Positions 15,001 through 27,427 of a stretch of DNA of 64,000 bases are shown here, piece after piece. Source of the stretch: Pegea sp. RAD2-039. Taxonomy: Eukaryota; Chordata; Thaliacea; Salpida; Salpidae. A model generated the notes under the pieces. The model did no database searches and was not told the origin of the DNA. It saw nothing but the letters and a program-made list of their open reading frames with translations. The DNA is taken from contig JAQGEQ010000380.1 in NCBI GenBank assembly GCA_034620365.1, positions 1,922,001 to 1,986,000 on the forward strand. Direction: 5' to 3'. A program made the position numbers and the translations under genes. Each line of letters opens with the position of its first letter. Position 1 is the first letter of the stretch.

Positions 15001-16840
15001 ATCTTTGCTTCAATCGCTTTGTTATTTCCATGCTGTACTATCTGAAAGAAAGAAGTTTGGTGCTCAAGGCTGGAACAGATGTTATCCGTTTAACGTTGGC
15101 GATCTAACCATCTGTGTGAATGTTCTTTATAACTATCTAGAAGCTTCGTCAAAGGTATTTGTTTTACAATTTGCAAACATCTTATATAAAAGATCGCTCA
15201 TATAGGTTCCTTGGGATGATTTACGTTACCTGTTCTGTGAGATTATGTACGGTGGTCATATCACAGATGACTGGGATAGAAAATTGTGTAGGACCTATTT
15301 GGAAGTCTACATGCATCCAGACCAACTAGAATCAGAACTTTTATTAGCACCTGGGTACCAAGTGCCACCAAATATGGATTATAAGGTGGTTTATGAAAAT
15401 ACAAGAATATAAAATGGTTTAATGTCGATTTAACAACTTGTCAAATGCAGGGATATCATGCGTACATAGACGAGTACTTACCTGCTGAAAGCCCCTATTT
15501 ATATGGCTTACATCCTAACGCTGAAATTGGTGTTCTAACTACAACTTCAGAGAATTTATTTAAAACTCTTTTGGAAATGCAGCCTAAAGATGCTACCGGA
15601 GCAGGCTCAGGTAGTTCAACTCGGGAAGAAACGGTAAGCGATTTATAATTACTCGTTTCTGTTAATCATCAATATTTCACTAGCTAATTTGCGATCTAAT
15701 TTTTTAAATTATTTAAATTTATTCGTTATTTTATTTAGAATAGTGTATTAGGTTTTAGGAAACTTTGTAATTTGAGTAATTCAACTCAAATAAGTTTCTT
15801 TAATTTTATGCAGGTGAAAACATTTATTGATGAAGTACTCGACAAATTGCCTGCCACATTTAAGATACAGGACATGCTCGCAAGAGTAGCTGATAGAAAT
15901 CCTTATGTGGTAGTAGCTTTTCAAGAATGTGAAAGAATGAATTCATTAACATCTGAAATTAAACGTTCATTAAAAGAATTAGAATTGGGCTTAAAGGTAA
16001 AGTTGATTAATTGCTACTACCAAGCAAAGACACAAGCAAACATTAAGTATTGTAATCTAGGGTGAACTGACTGTTACATCTGCAATGGAAGATCTTGAAA
16101 ATTCTCTATTTTTGGATAAAATACCAGATCTGTGGATAAAGAAGGCTTATGCTTCAACTGCAGGCTTATCAGCTTGGGTTGCAGATTTAATTCTACGTAT
16201 TAAAGTAAATACAACTTAATTTTATTTCAACATTTGACAAATCTGATTTGTTTGTAGGAGCTAGATGTTTGGACGACAGACTTTGCGCTACCAAACACAG
16301 TTTGGCTTGGAGGCTTATTCAACCCACAATCCTTCTTAACTGCTATCATGCAATCGATGGCTCGTAAAAATGAGTGGCCTTTAGATAAAATGTGCTTACA
16401 ATGTGACCCTATTAAGAAAAGTAAAGAGGATGTAATAGCTCCTCCGAGAGAAGGATCGTATATTCATGGACTGTATATGGAAGGTAAACAATTCCAGAAT
16501 GTTTATATAAAAAACAAATTTCAATTTTTTTATTTATTTATTCATTCGTTAAAAAAAATGTCAAATCAATTTAAACGGAGTTAAATCTACAGGTGCACGA
16601 TGGGACACTCAAACAGGTTTTCTAGCAGAAGCAAGATTGAAAGAATTGCTACCACCAGTCCCAGTCCTCTACATTCGTGCTATACCCATAGACAGGCAAG
16701 AAACCAGAAACATGTATGGGTGTCCAGTATACAAAACAAAGCAGAGAGGCCCGACTTACGTTTGGACTTTTAATCTTAAAACAAAAGAGAAACCCTCGAA
16801 ATGGATTTTAGCAGGAGCAGCACTACTGCTACAAATATAA
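1..16840 (+). CDS. Axonemal outer-arm dynein beta heavy chain (DNAH9/11/17 type), 5' end outside the window
   Basis: ATP-driven motor of the ciliary outer arm. The 55 exons translate in phase into 2939 residues, against a usual length near 4500, so the tail and part of the linker lie upstream. Seen in order: linker end ([10 protein letters not shown]), AAA1 P-loop GPAGTGKT (2060-2083) with FDEFNRI, AAA2 P-loop GNAGTGKT (3498-3521), AAA3 P-loop GNAGTGKT (5629-5652), AAA4 P-loop GVGGSGKQ (8033-8048 plus 8501), coiled stalk and microtubule-binding tip (about 9451-11192), AAA5/6 and the C-terminal domain ending in LLLQI. Wording throughout follows the DNAH9/11/17 class. Exons: 1-30, 154-239, 825-956, 1095-1247, 1303-1467, 1526-1726, 1778-1938, 2005-2266, 2325-2471, 2779-3021, 3084-3239, 3408-3524, 3672-3932, 4073-4225, 4562-4708, 4781-4926, 5233-5392, 5542-5810, 5990-6067, 6172-6337, 6568-6768, 6854-6961, 7267-7404, 7874-8048, 8501-8670, 8730-8921, 9057-9200, 9259-9365, 9451-9595, 9705-9809, 10077-10232, 10294-10434, 10534-10656, 10794-10952, 11010-11192, 11248-11373, 11511-11743, 11875-11997, 12147-12234, 12480-12596, 12719-12863, 12987-13147, 13497-13667, 13733-13855, 13916-14109, 14170-14349, 14450-14546, 14605-14832, 14963-15154, 15206-15385, 15451-15633, 15814-15996, 16061-16204, 16258-16483, 16593-16840. 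No breaks seen. Confidence 0.98.
7550..7700 (+). repeat. 3' tail of a truncated LINE in a dynein intron
   Basis: About 150 bp inside the intron 7405-7873. It closely matches the 3' tail of the LINE fragment at 24690-25245 and, inverted, 38236-38372. Shared landmarks are TGTTACATCTTTTTCTTTC at the left and GTAATGAATAA at the right. It carries no reverse-transcriptase codons, so it is a strongly 5'-truncated copy in the same orientation as the gene. Confidence 0.7.
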
Positions 16841-16960
16841 ACTTTTGTCCTCTCTATTTATTGTTCTTTTGTTTCTTTCTCTGCTTTTATGTTTCAAGCC
16901 TTTCATAGAGCGAAATTTGATTTGCAGTACACTAAAAAGCACAAATTTCTTCTGAATAAA
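16841..16960. promoter_or_regulatory. Overlapping convergent polyadenylation signals
   Basis: The dynein stop (16838-16840, +) and the NELF-C/D stop (16903-16905, -) are 62 bp apart. On the plus strand AATAAA lies at 16955-16960, inside the last NELF-C/D intron. On the minus strand AATAAA lies at 16857-16862, just past the dynein stop. If both are used, the two mRNAs have complementary 3' ends of roughly 100 nt. The signals are seen; their use is inferred. Confidence 0.55.
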
Positions 16961-19900
16961 ATTTGTTTATGTTTGTAATTGAATAACTTACAAATAAAAT
17001 CAGATACAGGATCATTTCCACCTCCAGTTCTTATAGAAGATGTAATACTTTCATTCTCAATGATTGGTAGAAACGAATGAACGAATTCAGAGGAATATGG
17101 AGGCGATATTATATCTAACACCTTTACACATCAATATTTCGTAAAATTAAAATTCAATTGATCAAATGATGAAGCTTACTTCGGTTACAAAATATCGAAT
17201 CAGCGAAGCATCCGTGTCTTGGCGATCCGTACAATCTTTGATGTAAGATACAACTGGAAGGACACAATCTTCAGTCATCAGATGAATCTGTCAACAATTT
17301 CTGACTAAATATCATATAAATAGTTTGGATAATAAACTCAGACAATATTACCAGCAGTTTATAAATATTAAAATTTCCAAATTTTAGTCGAAAACAGAAA
17401 GTTTTTAAATTTCTTCCAGATAAGAAATCGATTGGAGAAGATGACGAAGCTAAGTTCGTGTTACTTTAGATAAACTATTGAATTAAAGTTTGAGTTAAAA
17501 TCAATAAATAAGTTTGAAATTAGAGAGAGGATAACAACTAGACTTGTTACTTGTCTTTCTAGTTACAAAATCCAATTTAAATTTCACTTTTTTTCCAGCC
17601 TCAAATATTATTGGTGGAAAAATGGTCAAATCAGAAAAATGTCTTGAAATTAACAAACTTACCATTCTATCAATAACCTTCTTTTTTAATTCTAGTTGTA
17701 GTAGAGTATCTAAATCAGCAAATGTTCTTTCAAATAAGTTAATAGCGAGCTTCAAAACATCTCCATGTAATAGTGTATGGCAAGATACCACCTAAAATGT
17801 TAAAATTTTTTACTCAAAATAACAATTTGCGAAAATCATCAAATGTAAAATCAAATTGAAGTCTTACTTCGTCGAGAAGAATTAAATGTAAAGGAGTTTC
17901 GTCCATCTGTTTTTCAAAGTATTTCGAATCTGAGACAATTTGTTCAATCCATTTCAAAACTCCCATTCCAACAACAGGATATCTAAAAAAAATTTATGAA
18001 AAATTCTTTTTTTATTGAAATCAACAAATTTTTTACCGAATATTTTGATACAATTCTTTCATTTCTGATAAAAGTTCCGCTTGTCCTTTACCACTGACCA
18101 CTAAATGGTGGACATCATTGATCGCTTTGGATGTTGCGTCTAATTTATCATCGATAATAGAATCACGAACATCCTGATCAAAGCTGAGAGTCAGACACAA
18201 TCAATTAAATCTTCATCTTACTTCAGTCCATTTCTCCGAGATACTTGCAGCGTAGGCCAACAGATAAACATATTTGTGGAGGTGGTCAGGGTTGACCTTG
18301 GACTTTTTGGTTGTAAATAAAACCGTGACAAAAAGTTCAAGAAGTAGAGGTAACTGGAGATGAAAGATGTTGAAGACACAAGTTGATGATTGGAGATGAA
18401 GACCTGAATCAAGCTGACTGGAGGAGGATCCGGTGATGAATAGAGTTGATAAAGGACTGTAACGTCTCCCGGATTCAAATGATTCTTATGTAACATTGAC
18501 ATGATGCTTTGTTTAGCTCTTGGATGACTTGAAGCTTCATTAAACGCTAAGATGATGTGTGTGACGTCATGACCTCTACGCGACAGTAGTGAAATGAAAG
18601 ATGAAGATGAGGAAGTTATTCTTACCTGGTTCTAGCGTACTTCTGTATTTCTTGAGATATCCTCCGCAGCTTGCAACGAAATTTCTTCTCTTCTGCCAGT
18701 ATTGATATCATAACTTGAGAATATAGATAAGTGTGTTCCGCGTGACAGATCATCTTCTGCTTCGAGATCATGATCAGATGTTGATCTCAAATCATGAGAG
18801 TATACTAACAGCAATTTCAGGCAATCTACTTTCTAATTCCTCTTCACTTTTACTGGTAAGCAAGTTTGTCAAGCCACTTATAAGTACCCTCGAAAAAACG
18901 ACGAGTTGGGTGCACGCGGTCGCTACATTTGTGATTTCTCCCTGGTAACCAGCATCTGAAATGAGCTGCACAACAAAAATTCAGTAAATTATTAGCAGGT
19001 TGCAAACATGATAATTTTTTTCAATAGTTCTAATTCTTTGTTGTTAGTAGGAAGTTTATTTAACTTTCTGAAATTATTGAATTTACTTTTGAAGTTTTGT
19101 AAATTATTTTGTAATATCAACAAAATTTTGCTGAAGTCATCTCTTCTTGTATCTTGATATATTTTGTTAAATTAAACATCATTTTTCGGAGGTATTGTTC
19201 CATGAAAAAACTAATTTGACGTTTTAGTTGAAATAGTTTTCAAAAACTTAAAAAATTTTATCTCAGTAAACTTTCAAAAGTTTTTTGAAATTTTTAACAT
19301 GAAACTTTAAGATTTTTTATGATGATGATAAAAATCGTTCATTCTTACTAAAAGAATAAAAATTTGTTTTTAAAAATGTTATTTTATCCTAAATACTTTC
19401 TGTAAACTAATAAATGTCATCATTACAAAAAAATAAACAAATAAACATTATATGAGCTTGATGCTTGTAAGTGAAAACAATTTTCTTATTTGATATAGAA
19501 ACAGATAAAAATGTTAAAAACCTTGATAGTAAGGCTAAGCATCAAACAATCTGGATATTCTTCAGCTAGCTTGTAGAAAAGCTGTCTCCATTTCAAATGT
19601 CCTAACATTTCAATTAGCCATGCAGGATGCTACTTGAAAAAAGTCAAATTAGAAAATTATTCGACTAAAACTTGAAAATAATTAAGATACTAGAAGAGAA
19701 AAATGTTTGGAAAAGTTTTAGTGAAACTTTCATATAAAAAACTTTGTTATAAATTCCTCTAATAAATTATTAATAAGTTATGAGAAAGATAAAAGTTTTT
19801 TTTGAGTCTCTACCCACAAAACAAAAATATCTCATTTTCATGTCACGTGATCAAATGTTAAAGACTTCATTCTACATAAACTTGTAATTAAGCTAAGAGT

Positions 19901-20532
19901 TAAGATTTTAGGAAATTTAATGAATATTTAATGAGTTTCAAAAACTACCGACCTGTCCTTCTTTTGCAAATATCCGATCTGCTCTTTTTGGATCAAAATG
20001 TTTTATCAAAAGATCTTTTAAATGATCTTCAACAAGATTTTTGACTTCATCTGGTTTAAATCCTGTTTAAGTAGATAAAAATAATAAATTATTTATTACA
20101 AAGTCTGAAAAGAAACTTTTTTGTGGAGTACAAAGTTATTTTTAGAACTTACCAGCCATTATCAGCCATTCAGCTAACAGATTAACAGTCTGAGCAACAG
20201 CGTGGTAATTGATAGACAGGAGTTCCACTACTGTCACAGGCATACCCCCTGCCTCGAAGTACCTGAGTTCGATTTTTAAAAATTATCTACATATATCAGA
20301 TAACAAATTGTAAAACTGACTTTTTTAACCAATCAAAAATCACTGGTTCCATGATGAAGTCCTTACTTGCCATTATCTTTACACATTCAGTCTTAATGTC
20401 CGTGGGTTTCTAAATAATGATTTTGTATTTTAAAAACTGTAAAGCTAATATATATATAGTTGTATATTGATCTTAAAATACTTACTTTTTGATGGATCTC
20501 ATCCATTTTGTTTATATCAGTAAACAATTTAC
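16903..20532 (-). CDS. NELFCD: Negative elongation factor subunit C/D (TH1)
   Basis: Subunit of the NELF complex, which with DSIF holds RNA polymerase II at promoter-proximal pause sites. Fifteen exons join in phase into at least 558 codons (human about 590). Family landmarks: [119 protein letters not shown], and the tail NDPVSDFI then CKSNFAL and TGA. Exons in + coordinates: 16903-16931, 16992-17121, 17180-17287, 17663-17791, 17868-17982, 18037-18173, 18222-18353, 18404-18575, 18626-18756, 18810-18965, 19522-19629, 19953-20062, 20153-20262, 20321-20409, 20486-20532. A start is possible at 20504-20506, but this exon has an acceptor at 20533, so a short acidic N-terminal exon, usual in the family, may lie further upstream. 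It converges on the dynein gene. Confidence 0.97.
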
Positions 20533-21694
20533 CTAAATAATCATGCAAACAGTAATATAGTTAAAATAAATCAATGAATAAACTGACTCACAGTTGATAC
20601 TTTTGTAGAAATGTAATTATATTATATTTATAGCATTAATTTTGCAGTAAGTTATTTAATTAAAAAGCTTGAGAAAGTTTTCAAAAATTATTCAATGATT
20701 AATTCCTATTACTTAAATATACAATGTACCAGTCAAGCAGTGATAAACATAGCTTACATGCAACAATAATATATATAAAGCAGATATACAGAATAAATTT
20801 AAGATTAAGTTATAGTTGTTATATTACAAAGAGATATTTCAGAAATTTTATTTAAAAAGGAATTTATAAACTGTTAAGTGATAAAAAAGTTTTATTTTGA
20901 AGCTGATAAATTTTATTTTAAATGAAGCAAAAACTATTTTCACCTATGATGTATTATATAAAAAACTGAATGTTTATATAAGATGTAAGGGTAAATTAAA
21001 AAAGAAAAAAATTAGTAAAATTAACAACAAAATCAGATCATAAAAGCTGTGACAAAGTATAAAAATCAAAAGTGAATCACATATATTTAGATTATAAAAG
21101 AAAAAAACAGTTATAAAAAACAACACAAATCAGATGCGAGTTCAATAAAAGTGATTAATAGAGACATGCTGAGAACAGAGAAGCAATAACTGATATATAT
21201 GATTAAAATGAAGAAATCTCAACAAATCTAATGACTATAAACTAATTACTTAAAACCATTGAAAATTATAATTTTATTAAATATTTTGTGTAAGAATATA
21301 AAAGAAAAATAGAAAATAAATCTCAGATAGGCTTTACTAGAAAATTTTATATGAATAGAATAATATAAATTACTCATCAAAATTTATAATTTGATACAAA
21401 GTTATCAGGTAATAGAAACTTTGATAGTCAGATTATTGTAGTAAAATTTATTGATTAATGTCTTAAATGAAAATTCAGTTAAAATTATTTTTATGTTATC
21501 TAAATTAATTATTAAACAAATAAATTTTATATAATTTAAAAAGTATTTTAACATAATAAATCCATTGAAAGTAATTATATGAAACAATCATAAAATTAGA
21601 TAGAATAAATCTGTTATCATTATGGCCAAAAACACTTATATGAGACAGAATTATGTTGATATATATAAAAATAAAAAGGAAATTTTTGAAACAT
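20533..21694. other. AT-rich spacer between NELF-C/D and FEZ
   Basis: About 1.16 kb of A/T-rich DNA. It should contain the NELF-C/D promoter and possibly a short unfound first exon, plus the FEZ 3' UTR. I see no convincing coding exon, RNA gene or repeat. Confidence 0.6.
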
Positions 21695-22891
21695 TTACAG
21701 TTTAAACTCATTCTCTGTTGGTGGAGGACATAACACTTTTAAAATATATGAAGCTAATAAATTAGGTACTTCATTGCTATCATTTTTAATTGCTTCTAAA
21801 ATCTTAATCAAAATATTTAGATCTTCAACATTTAAAGCCAAATATTTGTTATAAGGAATCACAGTTGTTAGATAAAGTCCAATTTGAGAAATGGAGTCCA
21901 TTGTCTTGCTACGTTTAAATTCATTTAACTTTCCTTTACCATAATTTTCTTTATGAAAACTTTCTTGGGCATACTGAACTTCCATAACATGTGAAACGAA
22001 CAATTTCTTGGTTTCAATTTCATATCGAAATTCATCTCTTTTTCCCAAATCATTTAATAGCTGTGATGAATAAAATGCAATTTTATCATTCACTTGATCC
22101 AACAATTTATTTAACTCAGCTAATGATAAACTTTCAAGTTGTTCAACTTTATTTTCAATTTCTTCTTTTTCTTTAGGTAGATACATTTCAAATGAACTAT
22201 TTGAATCAGATTTCTCTATTTGATGCTCTTGATCAAAAATGATGCCTGTTGTGTCCTGAACTTCAACATCAACTGCTGCATCTGCTTCATTTGCATGTTT
22301 CATCATTTCTTCAATCTCTTGAATAACTTCATCAGCAGTTTGCATGCGAGGAAATCCTTCAACTCTTGAAGAATAAAATGAAGGGATATTTTCAGTGTAG
22401 ATATTATATTCAACCATTCTATGAAAATCTAATTGTTTTTTTAATTCAGCTTCATTAATATTATCACTTGACTTAGTCAATGCAACACATTGTAACTTTA
22501 AAGCTGGTAACTGTAGTCTTCTCACTGTTGAGTTTTCCCAATCTAAAGGTTGAACTAAGCCATAATTGTCAGTTAGTTTTTGCCAAATTGGATTATTCTT
22601 TAGTTCAGTTACATCAAACACTTTTGGCATCTTTAAACCAACATCAACATCCGAATTATCTTCAGTTTCAAGTCTAAAACATGAAGCTAACCTTTCATCA
22701 AATGTATGTACCAAATCTTCAACACTTTTATAACCAACCATACCACCATCTGTAAGGTTATAATCAATATTATCATCTGAAAACTCCTTGTTTCCATTAT
22801 CATCAAGGTTTAAGCTTCCAAGAACTTGATTAGAGTTACAACTTATAAACATTTCCCAGTCTTCTTCAGTTTGAGCTATTGGTGCAGACAT
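21695..22891 (-). CDS. Fasciculation and elongation protein zeta (FEZ / UNC-76), intronless
   Basis: Kinesin-1 cargo adaptor for axonal transport and outgrowth, also linked to autophagy and centrosomes in other animals. One uninterrupted frame of 398 aa (human FEZ1 392). Family blocks in order: KSVEDLVHTFDERLASCF (about 54-71), IWQKLTDNYG (about 100), TADEVIQEIEEMM (about 185), the coiled-coil region LAELNKLLDQVNDKI (about 255-300), the basic stretch KLNEFKRSKTMDSISQIG, and the hallmark C-terminus TVIPYNKY, VEDLNILIKILEAIK, VPNLLASYILKVLCPP. The start was chosen because the frame opens there and the length matches the family. All neighbours are intron-rich but this gene has no intron, so it is either intron-stripped or an intact retrocopy. 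I see no clear poly-A scar or target duplication. Confidence 0.95.
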   Translation of the reverse strand: MSAPIAQTEEDWEMFISCNSNQVLGSLNLDDNGNKEFSDDNIDYNLTDGGMVGYKSVEDLVHTFDERLASCFRLETEDNSDVDVGLKMPKVFDVTELKNNPIWQKLTDNYGLVQPLDWENSTVRRLQLPALKLQCVALTKSSDNINEAELKKQLDFHRMVEYNIYTENIPSFYSSRVEGFPRMQTADEVIQEIEEMMKHANEADAAVDVEVQDTTGIIFDQEHQIEKSDSNSSFEMYLPKEKEEIENKVEQLESLSLAELNKLLDQVNDKIAFYSSQLLNDLGKRDEFRYEIETKKLFVSHVMEVQYAQESFHKENYGKGKLNEFKRSKTMDSISQIGLYLTTVIPYNKYLALNVEDLNILIKILEAIKNDSNEVPNLLASYILKVLCPPPTENEFKL

Positions 22892-24689
22892 TTTTTTATA
22901 AATTGTGAATAAAATAAATCAATTTACAAAAAATTAATAAATCACTATAAAAAAATATCTAAAAGTAACTATAAAAATATTAAAGAATTTATCAAAAATT
23001 ATATAATATAACTTTACACAGCTTCAGAACTTATAAAATCAAATATTTCAACCAAAAAGTTGTAATACATTCTGTAATATTCTGTATTACAAAGTTTTAA
23101 TATATTTTTGTAATCATTCCATATCTTTTCAGCTGAATTATTTGAAATCAAATAGATTAAAATGGATTGGTTTAATTTATGTCTAATAGTAACTTTTAAT
23201 ACAACAACAAAATTAATAAAACCTTTCTATAAACCTTACAACATAAGTATCAGACTTTATATAGAAGCTAAGAATATTGTATGCAGCGAAGAATATTTAT
23301 AAATGGGAATAAATAATTTTAAAATCTATAACCCAGACAAATATATATTAAAAAGATTGAATAATAAAAAATTTATACTTATTTTAACAAAAAATATCAG
23401 ATTTATCTTGGCAGTCCATTAAACATTTTAACCTTAATCTGTTTTTATCAATTTTTTAGAAATTACTGAAAGATATTCTTAAAATTATATTAAATTGAGA
23501 CTAAGAACTACTTCAAAAAAAATTAATAACAAAAACAATCATAAAATATTTTAGTTTATCATTTATTAATTACAAAAAATAACTAGCAGATACAAAAAAA
23601 TAAAATATAATTTAATTTATCAAAGAAATACTTTTCAATATTTATCCTTATTTATGTTTTAAATTTTATTATTTTATTAAAATACTTTGTTTTAACTCTA
23701 CTTTAAAAGAACTGGAAAAGTATTTGATTTTTTATAATAATTCTAAATTAAAAACTAATATTCTATACTAAAGTTTCCTTTTTTAGATGAATAAAAATGT
23801 TACAAAAATTTTTCTACCAAAAAAGTATTTCTTATAACTAAAGTGTTCAAAAAATGCAAATCCTAAAATCAAACAAATTAAATCAGTTCTACCTTCCTAA
23901 CTAAGCTACACATCTAAAACTTTAATGAAGTAAACACCAGACATACTTCTACACCAATAATCAATAATGCAAAAAGTAAACTCAACTTAGGGGCTTTACA
24001 AAAGTTACAATAATTTCTTTTACTTTTGGAAATTATAGTTTATAAAAAATAAAATAAACTACAGTACTTAAAATCATGTTTAAAAATCTGGGATATAAAT
24101 ATTTTATTTTCGTGATTTGGCAAGTTGGAGACCAATCTTGTGTAAGTTATATGAAGATTTGATGAAAATATACCCTACAATTCATTTCTTGTTAAAAAAT
24201 TGTCTTGAAAGCAGCCATACTTAAATAAAAGCTCTAAATAAGATTTAAAGTTGTTATTGAATCTCACAGAGACATACAAATAGGATTAAATTTATTTTAA
24301 TTTTTGCAATACTATGTGATAAAATACTTTTAGTTTCCAAGCATTAGAATAGTTTATGTAATTTTATAAATTTATCTGGTTGATATTTAATTTTTTTTTA
24401 AATATTTTTAAAATATTCGGTTTTTAGTGTTTGTAGGTAACACAAAAGTTACGGTTAAAATATAATCCACAGAAAAATCCTGTATAATATATTCAATAAT
24501 AATGTGACTTTAAATGGCACAATTGTGTTTCTACAATCATTTCAAAATCAATCAATCTTGTATACCTTATTGTAAATACCTGTAATTCTAAGGATCCATA
24601 CTATTTGATCCTCCTCAAATTTAGTTTAACAAAAATCAAATGTGCTTAGGCAACATTTACGATATTGGTATGCAAGAAACTTATTATTA
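22892..24689. other. AT-rich intergenic DNA
   Basis: About 1.8 kb upstream of FEZ, mostly A/T runs. It probably includes the FEZ promoter. No open frame of substance, RNA gene or recognisable repeat was found. Confidence 0.6.
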
Positions 24690-25245
24690 AATACAATATT
24701 TATTAACACCGTCTCAGCCTCGTAAATTTAGATACTTTGGAAATTCGACGAATTAAATACGACTTAATTCTTATTTTTAGAATTATCCGCAATTTAATTG
24801 AAATTCAGTTTGATGATTTCTTTTCCATTATTCCTTCTCTCAAGTTATATCAGCTCAGACGACACACATTACATCTTAATAAGCCTATATCACCTGGTAC
24901 ATTAATCAGAGCGAAATTTTTTCTCGTACCACACAATTAGTACATGAAACCAGCTGCCATCAGACATTGTCATATCAGAATCACTCGTGCTGTTCAAGCA
25001 GAAGTTGAACCGTTATAATATTGCCAACATTGTCATTTTTTAAACTGTGATTATTTTCTCTTTTCTTGACGTTTAAATTTAATATCATTATTCACTGTTA
25101 TATTATATGGTGGCAACTGATATATCATATGTTACATCTTTTTCTTTCTATATTTGTATCTTAATAACTATTGTGTATAACATTATTTGTGAGAAAGTGC
25201 TATTTTCATGCACCTGTTCGCGTTTAATGTAATGAATAAGTAAAT
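24690..25245 (+). mobile_element. 5'-truncated non-LTR retrotransposon (CR1/L2/Jockey-like), RT C-terminus plus 3' tail
   Basis: 24737-24940 codes for RRIKYDLILIFRIIRNLIE, then LRRHTLHLNKP and RAKFF. A shifted frame just downstream gives STWNQLPSDIV, FKQKLNRYNIANI and a stop. This R(R/G)H..L, FF, WN-LP, FK..L pattern is the usual C-terminal end of CR1/L2/Jockey-type reverse transcriptases. The remaining 200 bp match the short copies at 7550-7700 and 38236-38372, which identifies them as tails of the same family. The copy is dead: truncated at the 5' side and frameshifted. The exact left border is uncertain. Confidence 0.75.
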
Positions 25246-27427
25246 AATATATTTAAACTAAAAACAGATTGATAAACCTTAACTGATATTTAACATTAAA
25301 AAAAGTAACAAAACGAGTTCGCAAGAAAAATAAAATCAATTTAATTTTCGAAGATTGATAGGTGGAAACTTTTTTTTGAGTTTTAGCTTAGTTCAGTTTT
25401 AACTACGTTTAAGAAGTGAAAACAATTGTTTTAAAATCTATTTAAACTTTAATTCTGTGGCTAAAAAATTGACTAAGCTGTAATCACTTTGTTTTATTAT
25501 TATATAGTTTACTAAAAAATCTTTGAGTAAGACACAATTGCGATATTTTATAAAAAAAAATAATCATTGTTATTAATTGTTTTTGTAAATTTGAGGATTT
25601 TTTCTTCAGAAGTTTTCTAAATTATAAAGCTTAACTATTAGTTGTTTTAAAAACTAAATAAATTTAATTACATTGAAACTAACAAATAAAGATCTGTGGC
25701 ATATGATCAAAACTAACTTTGTGAATTTATATAAGTATGAAAATCTTTGGAAAATATGTTCCTTTTGTTTCTAAAAGATACTTATTTCTATATTATTTAG
25801 TTTCTATTATAACTTAGCAATTAGAATAAATAAAAAAATAACTGATCTCTTAAAGCTTATTGTTGAATATTTTATTTATTAAGTAAAGATGTTGGTTGAA
25901 ACTTCTGCAAATAAATTCTCAAAGTTATATTAAAAATTATTTGAGACGATGATTAATATGATAAGTATTTGACTTGTTCTCAATGTCAAGTTGTTTTACT
26001 TGTAAAAAATAACTTAGTTTTCGTTTCTTTTAAATTCAAAAGATTCTATGTCAAGTAAAACTTAACACTAGTTTAACTTTTCAAAAGAGTTAAATAAGAA
26101 TTGAAATAGATGTAGTTACTAGACAGCTTTAGTTTTCTAATTGTTATATTATACCTCTTTTTATAAGATATCTTTAATCTACTAAACTTGATAAGTTAAA
26201 TAATTTTTTATAATTGCATAGGAAGCAAATAAGTAGATTAAGCGTACAGTTTGCATCTATATATCAAGCAGTCGCGTCTTTGAGTTAATAAACTCCTACT
26301 TAGAGCTAATTATGGGCGAAAACGAAGGCTTTTACAGCTGTAAATATCACTAATTGACTCGTAAACAGCTTTTTACAAACATAATTTTTAATCTTAAAAT
26401 TTTTAATTGCTTTTCAATCATTTAAAATTCAAATATACTTCACTAAAAGGTGTGTTGCTAAAGATGAACAACTTTTCAGTGTGCAAACATAGCAATGTTG
26501 AAAGTTTATTTTGGGTCAAAATATTTTCAAAAACCAACTAATCACATTTTTCAATGAAAAAAGTGAAATTATAATAGACTTTAATAAATTAAAAGCTGAT
26601 TATTAAACAAAATAAAGCTAAATATCATAAAAAAATTATATAATCTGACCTCAAATTTATAAAAGTCGTAACTGAATAAATAACGAAATATTTATTTAAG
26701 TAGTTAGAAAATAATTCCATGAAAGTAAGATGATATTGAAACAGCAAATGACTCATCAAAGAAGTTTTTACTTTAATTATTAAATCTGAATTTGTAAGCG
26801 GAAGTTAAAACGAATTGAAAAAATAAGATTTAGAAGAAAAAAGAAAGTAGTTTAATTTTTTGAGTTTATTAAATTGAAAGTTTGATAAAAGAACTTTTAA
26901 TATAAAGAAAATGCTGTTTGTTACATACATGCATACTTCAGATCAATATCTGCAAGCGGTTCAACGAATTAGTTGTCAAACTGATACTTTCATATTGTTA
27001 GCAAGAAGAAGGAATTACACAAAATGAATATCTGAAGAAGTTTTAATTATTTAAAATGATTGTTTCAATTAAATCTGTTGAAAGATCAGTAAATGAATAA
27101 GCAGAAGTTGAAATGAAACAACTTTTTTAGCTTAATTTTGATCATATCAACGAAATAGTAGTTTACAAAACTGTTTAATTAGTAAATAGGAAAAATCGGC
27201 TCTTTAATGAAATTGCAAAGATGATACTAGAAGCCATAGATAAAACAAATTTGAGAAAATATAGAAAAACTTTGGTAACTGCGATTTGAAGCTAAACAAC
27301 AAGCTGTTACTAAGTAAGAAATAGTTTTGTTATAGAAGAAATTAATAAATCTGCAGTGAGATATATATGCGACACCCAAAAAGAACTCAAATAATCTTCG
27401 ATAAGATTTGATCATTAAATAAAGTCT
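25246..27427. other. AT-rich intergenic DNA downstream of WAVE
   Basis: About 2.2 kb, over 70% A+T by eye. Short frames only, none resembling a known protein. It should include the 3' UTR of the WAVE gene at its right end. Confidence 0.6.

Noticed and set aside
24737-24940. Independent host gene
   Set aside because: The sequence is the C-terminal end of a LINE reverse transcriptase, not a host protein.
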